Position numbers and translations under genes: made by a program. A stretch of 64,000 nt of DNA. Source: Echinarachnius parma. Taxonomy: Eukaryota > Echinodermata > Echinoidea > Clypeasteroida > Echinarachniidae. Below, piece after piece: positions 11,416 through 24,400 of the stretch (within the stretch, counting starts at the first letter, position 1; every line of letters starts with the position of its first letter). The stretch spans positions 50,370 to 114,369 of the forward strand of contig JBAMJV010007110.1 of assembly GCA_037951105.1 (NCBI GenBank), read 5' to 3'. Under the pieces are notes generated by a model that had not been told where the DNA came from, did not search any database, and saw only the letters and a program-made list of their open reading frames with translations.

Positions 11416-13529
11416 GAATGGATGGATTGGTGGAAATGTTTGCATTATTTAGAGATCGATACACAGATTCGTAGAAATCTAGATAGATAAATATATTATT
11501 ATAATATTTATTAATAGGAGATATATAATAGGAGAAACGGAGATATGAAAAGGAGTTATATTAATGTAATAACATGTATGTGATTGTGAACAGATATTTT
11601 GTTCGTTTTGTGTGTGTGTGTGTGTGTGTGTTTGTTTGTTGTTTCTTGCTTTCTTTAGATGTGTTTTTGTAAAGAAAATTATGTAAAAACCAAACCTTTC
11701 CGCCTTCTTTGCCTAACAAAGATTATAATCACAGCATTAACAGAATTTAAACAGAAATCGCCTGATATCAGACTCCTTCGAAAATGAGCCTATAAAGGGA
11801 AGTTAATTGTCATACAAATTAACAAGTAAGAAACAAACTTTAAATATGTTTATACAAAATTGTACCGATAGTATTAGCCTTCTATAAACTATCATGAGGA
11901 AGTATCGATTTTGTTTACTTTCAATTATTTACATATCCATCCAATTTGAAAAAAATAGGACAAAGGAAGCCTAAAACACATAACATAACATTGCGATTTG
12001 CGATTGCAAAAGCCATCGCTTCAGAAGTATAACAATTTAGCTTGATGTTATATCATTATAAATGTTATGTAACATAAAGCAGGAAGTCATGTTTGTATAG
12101 GATGTTATTGAGCAAGTTTCGAATATTCCTCAATCCCCATGCACGAGTATGATTCCATACTGTACATTATACCGTATTTTATATATTGTTGTTTGAAAGA
12201 AACGTTTTAAAAAGGTTAATTGTTCTTTTTTAGATCGTATTAAGTCTTTTTAAATTTTATTTTGCTATAACAAACATTCTCCAAAGACCCAGCCAGAGAT
12301 GCGCTAATTATTCATGATATTCTGCTTATTTGTAAAACAAATTTTCCCCCTTAAAAATCTGCACAATGATACATTGATGTTTGATAATTTTGTATACGAA
12401 CGGAATACCAAACCAAAACAAACATAATTTTGCTGAATTTTAAAAGGAATACGAACTATCTTTACAGCATAACACATTTTCAAGTATAAATACGTTTTTA
12501 ACTATATTATGTTTTATATGTTTTTAACAGTCCTGTTTACATCTTTACATGTATACTATATTTTTATAAAACAAAATATATATTACTGCATTTCAAGAGG
12601 GGGTTGTGATGTTTTAAAAGCAATATAATGTAGCATTCAAGTTATCAGTTCCGTATATATTCTATCATTTTACTATTACAAATATTTCTTTGGTTGAAAT
12701 TTACCTACTAAGTTTTCTTTATGTTTCCTTGGTATATGTTAAGTTGGGTTTTGCATTATAGAGTATACTATATTACTATAAATATTCCCCTTATAGAAGA
12801 TGTCACAAGCTAAATCAATTAGTCAATAACGGGCCAATAGCAAACTAAATTAATATAATAGTTATATCAATTAATAAAGCAAATACTTAGAAATCATTAA
12901 TACATTATGATCAATGACCCTCCTAAAAAGACAACATTCCACTCCTTATGAGTTTCATCTGAAAATAACAGGTAACTCACCCTACTCCCCTGTTTCTCAT
13001 GATGCTTGACGTCAGCAAATTAATTAATTAAAATGAAATAAAATTATTACAATATATTCTCCGTCCATCTACTCATAAATCTCCCAAATACATCAAATAT
13101 CATGTGTGCAACTTTACAATGTCCAAAATCATCTCATCATAATAGAAAAATTCAAGCGCGCGTCAAAAATATTGCCATCATAATTCCGATAAAATAAAAA
13201 GTGGTGCTTAAACACATGACAACGTTTGACAGAAGCACAGGTGTTGCAAGGATGACAAGGCAGTATACAGGAGTAAACTAATAAATTGAAATTCCTTCCA
13301 CAAAATGAATTATTAATGATTCATTGTGATGAAAATGTGCGATCGAGAAATGGATCGTTACGGGGAACGCACCAATTATATTTGTTTGTATCTTGATAAG
13401 TAGAACGCTGCACCGTATAAGTAAACCTATACCGTTTATTTGTGTCCACACATAATCAGATATTTGAATCCATCCGCCAAAATTCGCGCTCACACCTAGC
13501 ATTAAACCCATGTAAACTTTGCTACACAG
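11416..13529. other. AT-rich intergenic, nothing recognised
   Basis: Contains a short (GT)n at about 11608-11630. No gene, RNA gene or inverted-repeat element was recognised. Confidence 0.45.
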
Positions 13530-13634
13530 TGCTCAAATGTGGCAGATTTTGCAGAGACTTCGGATCATACAGATGCTGTGTGGACACGAGCTGTGGGTCA
13601 TTTACTTCTTTTTCGAAGGCTCTTAACTGGACTG
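13530..13634 (+). CDS. Candidate orphan exon, unidentified
   Basis: The acceptor CTTTGCTACACAG and donor CTG|GTAAGT enclose 105 bases open in phase 0 (35 residues, beginning CSNVADFAETSD and ending LFRRLLTGL). Another frame is also open and rich in Cys. No partner exon or family was recognised, so this may be chance. Confidence 0.22.
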
Positions 13635-15355
13635 GTAAGTGGCCAGCTAGATGTCCAGAGAGAGGGGTAGATACGGATGACCAGGGTGTAGCCATGGTCA
13701 AACTAGATTGGGGGAGGGGGATTTTTTATATGTTTTTAAACGAAGCGGATAACTTTATCATAGGGAGTGCAAAATATTAAAAACTGAGTAAACCGCCAAT
13801 AATAACACCAACAACCGTAACGGCAACACCACTCAATAGGGCAACCCAGGTTAAAAAATAAATAAATGAAAAGAGTGACATTTCTTTATTTATCTATGTT
13901 CCCTCACAAACGGGGTGTTGGTGAGGGTTAAGAGATCCAGTGCGATGGGGGTATAGGGATTTGCCCCTTTGCCCTCTGTTTCTACGCCTCTATAGAGGTG
14001 ATATGTGAACACGTACAGAGGAATGATAGGCCGAGTGTGAGCTGTTTAACTTGAGAGGGAGGTAAACAAGAGATCTCCATTGTTCGACAAGCCCTCTCCA
14101 GGATTCTTGATGTCAATTCTGGTAGCTTAGGGCCCGACTGAAAGTCCATGGTAAACACTCGGTATTTGACAGATATAGAAAAGGTATAAAACAATGACAT
14201 GTGCCTACCAGCGATGATCAGTTTGGTAGCTATTAATGGGAGTAAAGTAAAGGAGGGTGCTGGGGGCGCTGCCCCCGAGAGTATCCGTGTATATTCTTGC
14301 ACCCTCACTGCCTCACTCCTTTCGGCATTTTGGTAACTGAAAAAGCACGTACTGTATAGTAAAACATCCTAAGGGGATGGGTGTGGGGGGGGGGGGGGGG
14401 GGGTAACAGTGCCCATTCGGCCTTTGCCCCATTCCCCGCTATAGTATGCGGACCCTGGCTACGCCGCCTTATATTTGACAGATCAAGAAAAGGTTAGAGG
14501 CATATAATAGGCCTGCAAGTTGTGATGCAAACAACGCTATTTGGCTATACCAAATAATGAGAGGAACGGGATATTAGAAGAAGGGTGGATAACGACTAAT
14601 AATTAGGGGAAGGCTATATTCATTGTCAAAATGTCACTTATTGGATATGATTTTCTTTAAAATGCAATATAAGTTGTCCAATTGAATTTGTTACAATTTT
14701 TTATATATAATGCATAGATGATGTCACAAAAAAGACTATCAAAAATGACAAATAGACAATCTCTATCTTTGCCCTTTTCGGACTTTATGTGGATCTTTTT
14801 CGATGCCGTTCTAAATCAAATATTAATCTAGTCTGTTTATATAACGCGATGAAATAAAGCTTTACTCAAAACACGCCGGGAGGTACGTTAATTCCTGAGT
14901 AAATTTGAAGATCATTTTGCACCTTTTAGCAAGTGACATTTATACCCCTAACTTGTGTTTACAAAATACAGTAAGGTTATGCTAAGATAAGATAATTAAA
15001 ACGCCCTAAATTTGCTGATGTTTCCAAATGTGTCATGCATGTGTGCATATGAGGTCGCTATCTACATATAAAGCCTGTAGTGGACCGAATTCACAACAAT
15101 ATGTTGAATTTAATCCCAAGATATTTGTATTGAATGTACTGATTACATTAATCAGTGCTTGGTCATCGCTAATGATGACGGAGGTTATCATTTTGGTCAT
15201 ACATGCAGACAAAAACCAAACAACATTCAATATGAGCACATACACAAAATTAATCCATGTGTATTTTTTAATATATCGATGAGATAAAACCATTTCCTTT
15301 CAACGCAGTTGAACTTTTTGGAGTATATTGCATTTACATATTATAGAGATGGTGG
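13635..15355. other. Intergenic with C/G-rich runs, no gene seen
   Basis: Contains G/C-rich blocks at about 13700-13725, 13900-13995, 14265-14285 and a G tract at 14385-14403, which look like decayed poly-G elements. No coding exon was recognised. Confidence 0.4.
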
Positions 15356-15560
15356 TGGTGGTCTACGACGACGACGACGACGACGACGGCGATGATAATG
15401 ATGGTGATGATGATGATGATGATAATGACAACGATGATGATGTTGTTGAAAACGCATACCTCGAAAATAATGTTTGTGTCTGTGAGGATGATGATGATGC
15501 ATGATTATATACAATGACTACAATTGCAGGATAACTAAAGATGGTGATGGTGATAATAGT
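15356..15560. repeat. (GAC)n/(GAT)n microsatellite
   Basis: GAC repeat at 15363-15390 grading into imperfect GAT repeat. The poly-Ser ORF on the minus strand is an artefact. Confidence 0.85.
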
Positions 15561-15815
15561 TAATACTGAAAAGGAAGGAAGAGTAAAAGAGGGAAGCATG
15601 GAGTTAGAGTGTGAATATGTTCTTACACATTTGGCAAAATCCACGTAAAATAAATTGATATCCTAATCAATTAGATTTAATCATTGTCATTATTATTTAT
15701 TTATGTACTCTAAATTACTTAGTATGTTCTATATTACTTTCTGCCATAAAAAAACGCTCAAATAAAAATATTTGGATAGAAGAAGGGCGCGAAGTCACTC
15801 TTTGAGTCCTTTTAT

Positions 15816-16025
15816 GCCCGGCGCAGACAGAGCCGACTCGACTGGTTGTCATTCCGATCGGCTCAGTTTTCAGTGCCTCGCGACACACATTTTGCCAGTC
15901 GAGAGACAGTCGGATGCCAGTTGGGGCCGATTCAACGCGATAAATCTGCTCCGACCGACCGGGTCCAACTCTAGCCTGATTGAAACCAGTCGGATCGGGT
16001 CGAGTCGGCTCTGTCTGCGCCGGGC
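15816..16025. mobile_element. MITE family A, copy 3
   Basis: Begins GCCCGGCGCAGACAGAGCCG and ends CTCTGTCTGCGCCGGGC, the exact complement over 17 bases. These are the best-kept ends among the four copies. Confidence 0.82.
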
Positions 16026-16282
16026 TTTACTTGTGAGATGATAATCTTGAAAGTTAGGGCATCGTATAGATACACAATTATAAAGCTCTACCCTTTTTAA
16101 AATCATATTTAAAAAAAAATATATTTTTAAAATAAATATTCCCCAAATAAGAAACAAGTTTTTAATCTGAAAATGTGGCATCACATAATAAGAGGCTCAA
16201 CCCAACACGATGCATAAGCATAACTAAATTTATCCCCAAATCATCTTAACGCCCTTCTCACTCGCACCCGACAATTTCTTAC

Positions 16283-16382
16283 CTCTCTCCCAAGACGTGG
16301 TTTGTACCTGACGGCACATGGGAGTAGGAATGAGCGTTAGACTTCTTGGAAAACATCACTTCCTTTAGTTCACGGAGATATT
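16283..16382 (-). CDS. Candidate exon of an unidentified gene
   Basis: Minus-strand acceptor TTTTTGACAAG, then 100 bases open in one frame and a strong GTAAGA donor. The reading (phase 1 in, phase 2 out) is YLRELKEVMFSKK followed by SNAHSYSHVPSGTNHVLGE. An in-frame ATG lies at 16356. Its first 20 bases recur in decayed form at about 16474, 16575 and 16711, as if this exon had been tandemly duplicated. I do not recognise the protein, and its phase does not join directly to the exon at 17364. Confidence 0.33.
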
Positions 16383-16439
16383 CTTGTCAAAAATGATGGA
16401 CTATCTTGTCCCAATGAATGTCCGATGACAATTCATTAC

Positions 16440-16755
16440 GAGGCGAGTATAATTATAAAGCTAGGCTGCACTTCTGTTTCGAGCTTTCAACGTTCTTTTG
16501 GTCAAAGCGATGAGGATTATGTTCAAAGTGATGTCCGGTGGGTATTCCGTAGGAGACGGACAGGTTAGACTATACAGGTCCTTCACGAGTTCTCCAATGT
16601 TTCTTTGGTCAAAGTTATGGAGAGGTGTCCTTGACAAGATTATGAAATATCATGTCCGCATTATTGTCCGGTGGTAATTCAACACGAGACGAGCATATTA
16701 CGCTAAGCTACACCTTTTCCAGAGTTCTTCAATGTTTCTTCGGTCTAAGCGATAA
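16440..16755. repeat. Decayed tandem repeat of about 110-130 bp
   Basis: Three or four diverged units each contain a phrase like CAATGTTTCTTTGGTCAAAG, TGTCCGGTGG and CGAGACGAG. On the minus strand each starts with a splice-acceptor-like AAAG followed by a short helix-like reading, for example NIEELWKR (16714-16737) and NIGELVKD. Confidence 0.55.
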
Positions 16756-17363
16756 CAATGTTTCAATTCATATCCTGGGACATGTCACATACTTGATTTA
16801 AAATATCGTTATTGTACCCGCTCTCTCTTTGATACTTCTAATTTTTACCATTGTTGTATTATGATAATAAAACCGGTCTTTGTGTTATATACGAAAACGA
16901 AAAGAAGGCTACATTTGGTCGAAATTGTGCACGAAAATCCATTATTTCAGTCCATAAGTAGGCATATTAAGTAAGTTTCCCTTACGGGTCTTTTTTCGAT
17001 AATGCAACAACTAACCGCTGTGACATTAATGATAAATGAATGCAAGTATACGTTGACGACAAAAGCAATAACGCTGTAACAAATATGACAAATATTATTT
17101 ATAGTTTTGAGTTCTGTCGATTAATCGAACCCATCTCCAAGGGCACGCTAATTGGATGGTAGATACTAAATATAGATGAGTTTGTTATTTTCTTGGTATC
17201 TCCTCGGATGACGGTAAACGTTAATTAGGGATGTCCGTCCGCTTCCCATGCACAGCACAATGGTTTCCTCAGCAACCATTAACATTTATTATTTGGAAAT
17301 AATCAAGTTGGTGAGCAATTGAGCTGGATGAAATCCAACATCTTGAAGTTATTTTCTCCTTAC

Positions 17364-17448
17364 CGATAATATATGTCTCCATCCTCCAAAGTTACAGCTT
17401 GTTTTTTTTCGTATAAAAAGTCACCATCAACATAATACATGCAGATAA
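17364..17448 (-). CDS. Candidate exon of an unidentified gene
   Basis: The minus-strand acceptor ATTCTTGTATTTGTAG and donor GTAAGG enclose 85 bases (phase 1 in, phase 2 out) reading ICMYYVDGDFLYEKK then QAVTLEDGDIYY. The twice-repeated DGD-hydrophobic-Y pattern suggests paired beta strands. Phase fits the small downstream segment at 16714-16737, which would continue R-NIEELWKR. No family was recognised and no upstream exon was found. Confidence 0.38.
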
Positions 17449-18800
17449 CTACAAATACAAGAATGTTACATATCGTACATTAATAACAAAGTTACACGTG
17501 ATGAAAATACGGCTGAAGGCACCAATGTCATCGGCTTTTTCTGACATAGCTCTATGTTATTCCTAGAATTCTGATTATCCCCACTAGAAAACAAGTTTTT
17601 GAGACATGCCACGATCCTCTTTTAACAGAACTATAATTCATTCATCTAGGCCCTTCCATGATTATTTCCAATTCAAATCGCAATAACTTCACGTTGACGT
17701 CTACCTTCTATTTATACGCTATATCCAATAGTTGTCATATGATGGGAACAAGATAACATTGAAAATGCCTCCCGTTATATGGGTTACTATTCTTGATCAG
17801 CCAATAATAATTGTATCGCTCAGATGATAATATGAAAAGCATGGGATGAATGGTGAATAACAATGATCGATCGAATCCGACGCCAAATTATTGCGTACGT
17901 TTTGGCTCGTTACGTATGTATAACAGGAAGCGCTGTCCTGAGGTATTGTTCATTACATTCGCAATACAAGATGAGTTAATTCATATCGATTTGTGCTCTT
18001 TCTATCCATTCATCATGTTAGATAATAACGTATGTGGCGTAACTAAGGGGAGAGGAGAAGGGGGCATTTGCCCCCTCAATTGCCCCCTTTTGTACCCTTA
18101 CCCACCACTTCCCCCCTATATTAGGCACATTTTACCCCCGTTTCCCCCTCTTACCCCCACTTGAGCCCCCCTTAGACCGCTCTGGTGTAAAAATTCAATT
18201 TTAATGAACGCCAAAAGTACTGAACAACAACAATCCCCCTTTTTGCCCCCTCTTAGCCCCTATCTTTGCCCCCCTTTTCCCCAACTTTGCCCCCTCTTGT
18301 TTCACCCTGGGCACACCATTGAGTAACCCGAAGTGTCAACAACAAATTGGGTTTGAATGGAGCAGAGATGAAACGTGGGAATGATCTATTGTCTTGTTCC
18401 CACCACAAGGACCTTGTTTTGAAGCCATCACATGCAGGATTGAGGAAGAATCGATGTACATATCCTGGGGCGTAGCCTACAACTGAAGGGCATTACCTTT
18501 ATGAATATCGACTCCTGTTGGTATAACTAATAATGGTCCTTCAGTATGCCATAGGGGTCTTTGTCCATAAGGGTCGCTATTCATAATATAAGAAAAGGGC
18601 GAATATTTGAATACCTATGTTATCAACCAAATGTGAGTTCACAAATGGAGTCTATTATACATTCCTATGTACAAATCATTTTTCCAAGTTGCCTGACAGC
18701 CTCTCTCAATAAGACTGTGATTTCGAGGATACTGGACATTTGTGTTCATTTAAAACCTCTTAAACGCTAAACCATTAAACCTAATAATATGTTCTGATTA
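17449..18800. other. Intergenic with C-rich stretch, nothing recognised
   Basis: From 18045 to 18310 there is a C-rich low-complexity stretch (repeats of TTGCCCCC and TTACCCCC) resembling decayed poly-G elements. No exon was recognised. Confidence 0.4.
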
Positions 18801-18960
18801 CTCTGGAACGCGACAAGATGTCGCGCCGCCGCTTCGTGATTTTTTCTTTCGAGTCTTGCGCATCTTTTGAAATCAAAAATCGGAAATTTTCGTTCCAAAG
18901 TGACGTTATCTTAGGATTTAAAAGGATAGTTGAGTTTTGGTCAAACGAGTATATGGAATG
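18801..18960. repeat. Dispersed repeat shared with 62535-62720
   Basis: The phrases GATGTCGCGCCGCCGCTTCG, GAGTCTTGCGCAT, and AAAATCGGAAATTTTCG recur in altered form at 62540-62640. The element type is unknown. Confidence 0.55.
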
Positions 18961-19078
18961 GAGGCTCTTGTAAAATCGTCTAGAATAATAATCTGCTCGG
19001 AGCTGCCTGGAAGTTCTTGGAATTGATGGTGATCGCAAAAAAATGTTCGAGGTACACTTTTGACGTATTTCTTTCTCA

Positions 19079-19219
19079 TTAAAGGGGTACGTCAGTTTTG
19101 GTATAGAGGGCGCTTCAAGAAATATTTTTTGTGAGGTAATGAAAAACTAAGTGTTCAATTTGGAAGAGCCCACAATTTTAATGAAATTAAGTTTGACTAA
19201 AACTGCACTATACCTTTAA
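19079..19219. mobile_element. TTAA-flanked MITE family B, copy 2 (141 bp)
   Basis: Starts TTAAAGGGGTACGTCAGTTTTGG-like and ends ACTGCACTATACCTTTAA. It is the shortest copy and lies 270 bases upstream of the CBR1-type start codon, so it is within or next to the promoter. Confidence 0.72.
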
Positions 19220-19488
19220 AAATTACTTGCAAATAAAATGTAAGTGCTTTTTGTGTAGAGGTCTCACCCTGGTCATTTTTCGACTTTGGACCTCCGTCTA
19301 AAGGGCGCCTTTTATCACGATTATATTATGATGTGTAAATATATTATGGGTCAATATCATAAGGGGCATACATTTTCGATCGTTTCAATATCTTCCTCAG
19401 AGGAAGCTTGATACATAGAGTACCATAGACCGTCAAAGACCGTCTATTCGTTCATCATTGTGTGTCGTGTCCTATAAGCACTTTAACT

Positions 19489-19509
19489 ATGGCTGTTCGT
19501 GTGGCTGTG
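19489..19509 (+). CDS. CBR1: CBR1-type exon 1, 21-base coding microexon
   Basis: ATGGCTGTTCGTGTGGCTGTG followed by GTAAGT encodes MAVRVAV. Joined to the acceptor at 20831 it reads MAVRVAVVTGSNKGLG, the expected Rossmann start. The ATG has A at -3 and G at +4. The longer upstream ORF that begins at 20724 is therefore intronic. Confidence 0.88.
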
Positions 19510-21458
19510 GTAAGTAGATTAAAACATTGGAATAACATCCATTGTTTGTGTGAAGTTCTGTACGATGTTCATGTCTAATTATTCGCTATATAGGACAACA
19601 TAATTATCTCGATCGTAACAAGCATTCGTGCAATAACACGTTAAATGGATATTATACGGTATGGCCAAGTAATGAGCGAAAAAGCACAGTGATAATGGCT
19701 TTATACTAATTGCAATGAATTTGTGCATGGTTATAATCTTCCAGTAACTAATTGAAAATCCGAATCATAAATAACGTTTTAAATAAAATAGAAATTCTAA
19801 AAACCGAAACCTGTTCCATGCTTATATTGCTTATATAAATAATACAATGTATAAATAAACCACTAGAGTTAAAAGTAAGATTACGTGGATTTGGACAATG
19901 TTACTAAGATCCTAAAGATGACATTTTATGAAATTTATTAATTGGCCGATGGAGTCCAGTTCTGTTTTGTTACTCACACTGTAATTATAATTAAACAGTC
20001 AAGCAAACCCATGCATAGAATCCTTGAACGGCAGTTGTACTCTTGGACCCATCTGTTTGTTTTATTTTGTTCTATTCGCAGCCCATTGTACAGAATCATC
20101 GAACGCTCAATGATTCAATGCGCCTTTTAATAATGCAAACATAGTTTAGATGTTAATATTATATAAGGGCCTCCTTAGGAGGTTAACCCTATGTAGCCCA
20201 AGGGGGCGTGCACATTGTGCCCCTACCATAGTTTTGGGTCGCCACTTTCATAATTTTTTTTCGATTTTCACAAAATGTTGTGACTCTTCCAAAATCTTAT
20301 TCTGAACATTTTGGTATGAAATTTGACCCCACGGGTCATTTCCCGTTGCTATGGTAACCATAAGATGAAGAGCATGTTTTGAATCGTTACACTTTTTAGT
20401 AATAAAGTCAATGACTGAAAATAACTTTCAAAGACATTTTTTTGTTTCTTTTTTCTTTAGAGAAACAAAATGCGTATAAACAATACAAATGATAACAAAT
20501 TTATAAACAAGTATTATATTTATTTTAATAGCATTTAAATGGATTGAATACGAAAATGGGGATTAGTTAAAATTTGTATCTAAAAACAATATGAAAGAGA
20601 AAATATCGCTTGAGCCAGGCTCAATGTGGATTTAATGCGCTTTTCAATTATACAAACAAACTTTGAAAGTTAAAGAGGTAGTTCAGTTTAGCATTATTTC
20701 CTCATTTTCAAGGCTCGGGAAGCATGTTAACTTGGAAATTTAAAAACCCCGACCAATACTCAAGCGCTTCTTTAACATGTTTAAGTTTCCTTTATGAAGT
20801 TATATATGTTGATATTTCACATCAACTAAAGGTGACGGGTAGCAATAAAGGACTTGGGCTGGCGATAGTCCGCTCACTCTGCCGCCATCTTGGACAAAAT
20901 TGCGCCGTGTATCTGACAGCGAGAGACGAGGGGCGTGGCCAAGCGGCCGTGGCGCTGCTCCAGAAAGAGGGACTTTCCCCAAGGTTTCACCAACTCGACG
21001 TCACTGATCAGGATTCGATTCAACGGTTACGTGACCATGTGGAGAATGCACACGGTGGGCTCGACATCCTATTCAACAACGCTGCACTAGACTCACCCGT
21101 ACCTGTTCAGGTAAGCCTTAATAATAGTAATAATAGTCTTTTGAGTAATAATAAATATATATTGAATAGTTTATCGCTCAAAGAAATTTTCTCTGTTGAC
21201 TTTGATTACCATATAAATCACTAGATATGGCAGCAGAGGAGTCGACCATTTTTTGCGAGGGGGTGGGGGGGGGGGGGGGGGGGGTGGGCAACATTTAGAA
21301 GCCCAACAAGAGCCGTATATAGACATACAGCATTGGCAGTCCTATAATTTGAAGACTGGGGGAAGGGGGGGGGGGGGGGGGGGGAGGGCAGGGCAGTAAT
21401 AGTTTTCAACCGAATGAGACCCAACCATGTGTTAAGCTGTTTATCAGTGGCGGATCTA

Positions 21459-21495
<37 letters not shown>

Positions 21496-24400
21496 GGGGG
21501 TTTTAACCCCCCCCTTGAGCTGCCATGTAAAAATGTGATGTGCATAGAAAAACGCCATGTGTCCAGACCCACACAGTATCCGCATCGTCATTGGGTCAAA
21601 CCACCCCCCCCCCCCCCCCCTCAGCAAAAAAGCTAGATCTAACCCCCCCCCCCCCCTTAGCAAAAAGCTAGATCCGCCCCTGTAGTCTATCAGGTTATGA
21701 AAAGCAGCATTTGTTTTTGCTATAATCTTGGCAATGGTTTTTAATGTGTTCTAAATACATCAATGAAAAGGAAAAATGATGTTTCCATTTTTTTCTTTTG
21801 GTCCCAGGGTGCATTTTGGCGATTTTAAAGATAATTAGCTAATTTGCATATTTCTGAACTAAGATCAGGGGTCATTTTCCATCTAGGAATAGTACAGTAG
21901 TAATCAAAAAAATCATGACAGGGTAATATGGGGCAAGGAATCCATTTCCAGTGCTCATTTTCATGTGTCGTTTGGGCAACGTCCTAAAATCCAAGATGGC
22001 TTCCCCTAATTTGCATATTTATGAATATTATTGATTTACAGTAGCTACATCCTCTAATAAGTATTAAATTAGATTAAATTAGGCTCTTAATGTATATTAA
22101 AGATACTTCAGCTTGGTTGCCACCATGGCAACCTCTGACAATGCCTATAATTAGCTTAATTTGATTATTGACCTAATTTGCATATTCCCAGAAATCATGT
22201 AAATTTGTGTGTTTTGTGAACCCAGAAAGTAAAATCAACGAGAAATACCACTTTTCCATGGTTTTAGGGGGCAACGAATCCATTTATGATACTTATTTCG
22301 ACGTATCACCTCGGCAACCCACATAAATCCAAGATGGCGGCCTTTGTCATTTTAAAGTAAATAATGCTATTTGCTACTTTAATGGCATTTAATTTATAAA
22401 ATTATGATTTGTTTACTGTAAGCAAACAACTACATTGTGATTCAAGTATTCTGGTTGCTTATTCCAATAATTAAAAGTCAAAACATTATAATATTAATCT
22501 AATATAACCGAAATAATATAATCATGTGTCATAACATGTGTTATTTGGGGAGCAGCCATCTTGGATTTGAGATGGTTGCCATGGTGATACAGGTAAATAA
22601 GTATCAAAAATGGATCTGTTGCCCCCCTAAACCTTGGAAAAGTGGTATTACTTGTCTTTTTTACTTGCCGGGTTCCCAATATACTGGATTTGGGGGAATA
22701 TGCAAATTAGGTAAAATACATAATTATGCAAATAATATGCAATGCTAGAGGTTGCCACGATGGCAACTCATCTTTGATATCTTAAATACATACTTGGAAC
22801 ATAACTGACAAATAATAATCCGGAATTATTGCTTATTAGGGGCTGTAGCCACTGAAAATCAATAATATTCATAAATATGCAAATTGGGGGCAGCCATCTT
22901 GGATTCCAGAATGTTTCCCGTACAGCACTTACAAATGAGCACTGGAAATGGAATCCTTGCCCCAAAATACCCTAGAATACTAGTTTTTATCAATATTGTA
23001 CTATTCCTAGATAGAAAATGACCCCTGACCTTATTTCACCAATATGCAAATTAGCTAATTATCTTTAAAATCGCCAAAATGCACCCTGGGACCAAAAATA
23101 AAAAATGGAAACATCACTTTTTCTCATCAGTAATGTATTTAGACCAAATAAAAAACTGTTTCCAAGATTATAGCAAAAAATTTCACAACATTTATGTGTA
23201 CTACATATACTACTGTTTATGTAAAGATTTCAAGGTACATGTATAACAAAATATATATTTTCTTACATAAAGTGTCAAGGGCCTTAAAGCCAAATAAAAG
23301 AAAAATATGCTTTCATCACCTACCACGTGAATGAATATCATGTTTATCCACTCTTTGACATTAAAAAGCCGTGGCTTTTTAGGTATATTCCATGAACGCT
23401 TTTATCTGTGTATATATACATTGTATTGTTTTAATTTTTCAATAAATGAATAAATGAAAAAAATGAAAATATCCACCGCTTTGCTTGCGCTAATGTAGCA
23501 GGGAAAAAAAGAGGTAAAAAAGCACTGGACATTTATAAAAAGTAAAAAAATCCGGTAACATTGATGAGATAAATCAAGTGTTCCTTTTTAAAATTTCCAT
23601 GTGAGAGTATAATTATACAATGTGACAATTCTCACCCTTTTTGTGCTACATTCATTAATGATTTTTATCTATTTATTTCGATTGGAGATTACCGACGATG
23701 GGAACAACGCCATAGACAACAATCACACCGAGGCCCTTCAGGTAAATTTGTACTAATAGTCATAGTAATACATGTAAGAGATTTGGGGTGTTTCACTGTA
23801 AAAAGCATCGATTTTTAGCATCTTGTTAGGCACTAAAAATCAGTGCTAAAATCGATTTTGGGGTTTAGTGAAACCCCCTATACAGGTAACATTGTAAAGC
23901 AAACCCCACAGCAACACAGTATACTTAAAGGGGAAGTTTCCCCAAGTACTAATGTTGAGGGGTGGGAGGGTGAGCTCCCTGAGGTTGGGATAATGAGTCC
24001 CAGGAAAAATACTCAAATGAATGAGCGATGGACAGTTGACGTGCATGCGGATGTAAACTTTATTCAGCCAAAAAAAACGATACCCCAAGGTCAATCGTCT
24101 CTATCTCGTCAAGATCACAACAGCCTCAGGCTCAGCCTCATCAACTTTGCTGACTGACACACCAGACAGGAATTCTGATCATTATCAAATCTTCCTAAAG
24201 AAGATGACTGCATCTTCACACCGGTACAACAAGAGAATGCAATCCCCAAACTTGTAGCTTCAACACTACTTTCATCTCCAAACTTTCGAAACGTGTTGCT
24301 TCAGCACTACTTTTCCCCCACTGCCGTACATTTGTTGTTGTTGTTGTTGTTTAGAGTTTATTGGCGGTTCATTCAATTTGAATATTTTCGCCAATAACTA

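Noticed and set aside
13442-13780. 112-codon Cys-containing ORF as a gene
   Set aside because: No signal peptide, regular Cys spacing or family match; at most the 105-base candidate exon inside it is kept at low confidence.
20724-20831. Start of the carbonyl reductase at the first ATG of the long ORF
   Set aside because: The 36 residues before VTGSNKGLG have no family likeness, while the microexon at 19489 restores the expected N-terminus in phase.
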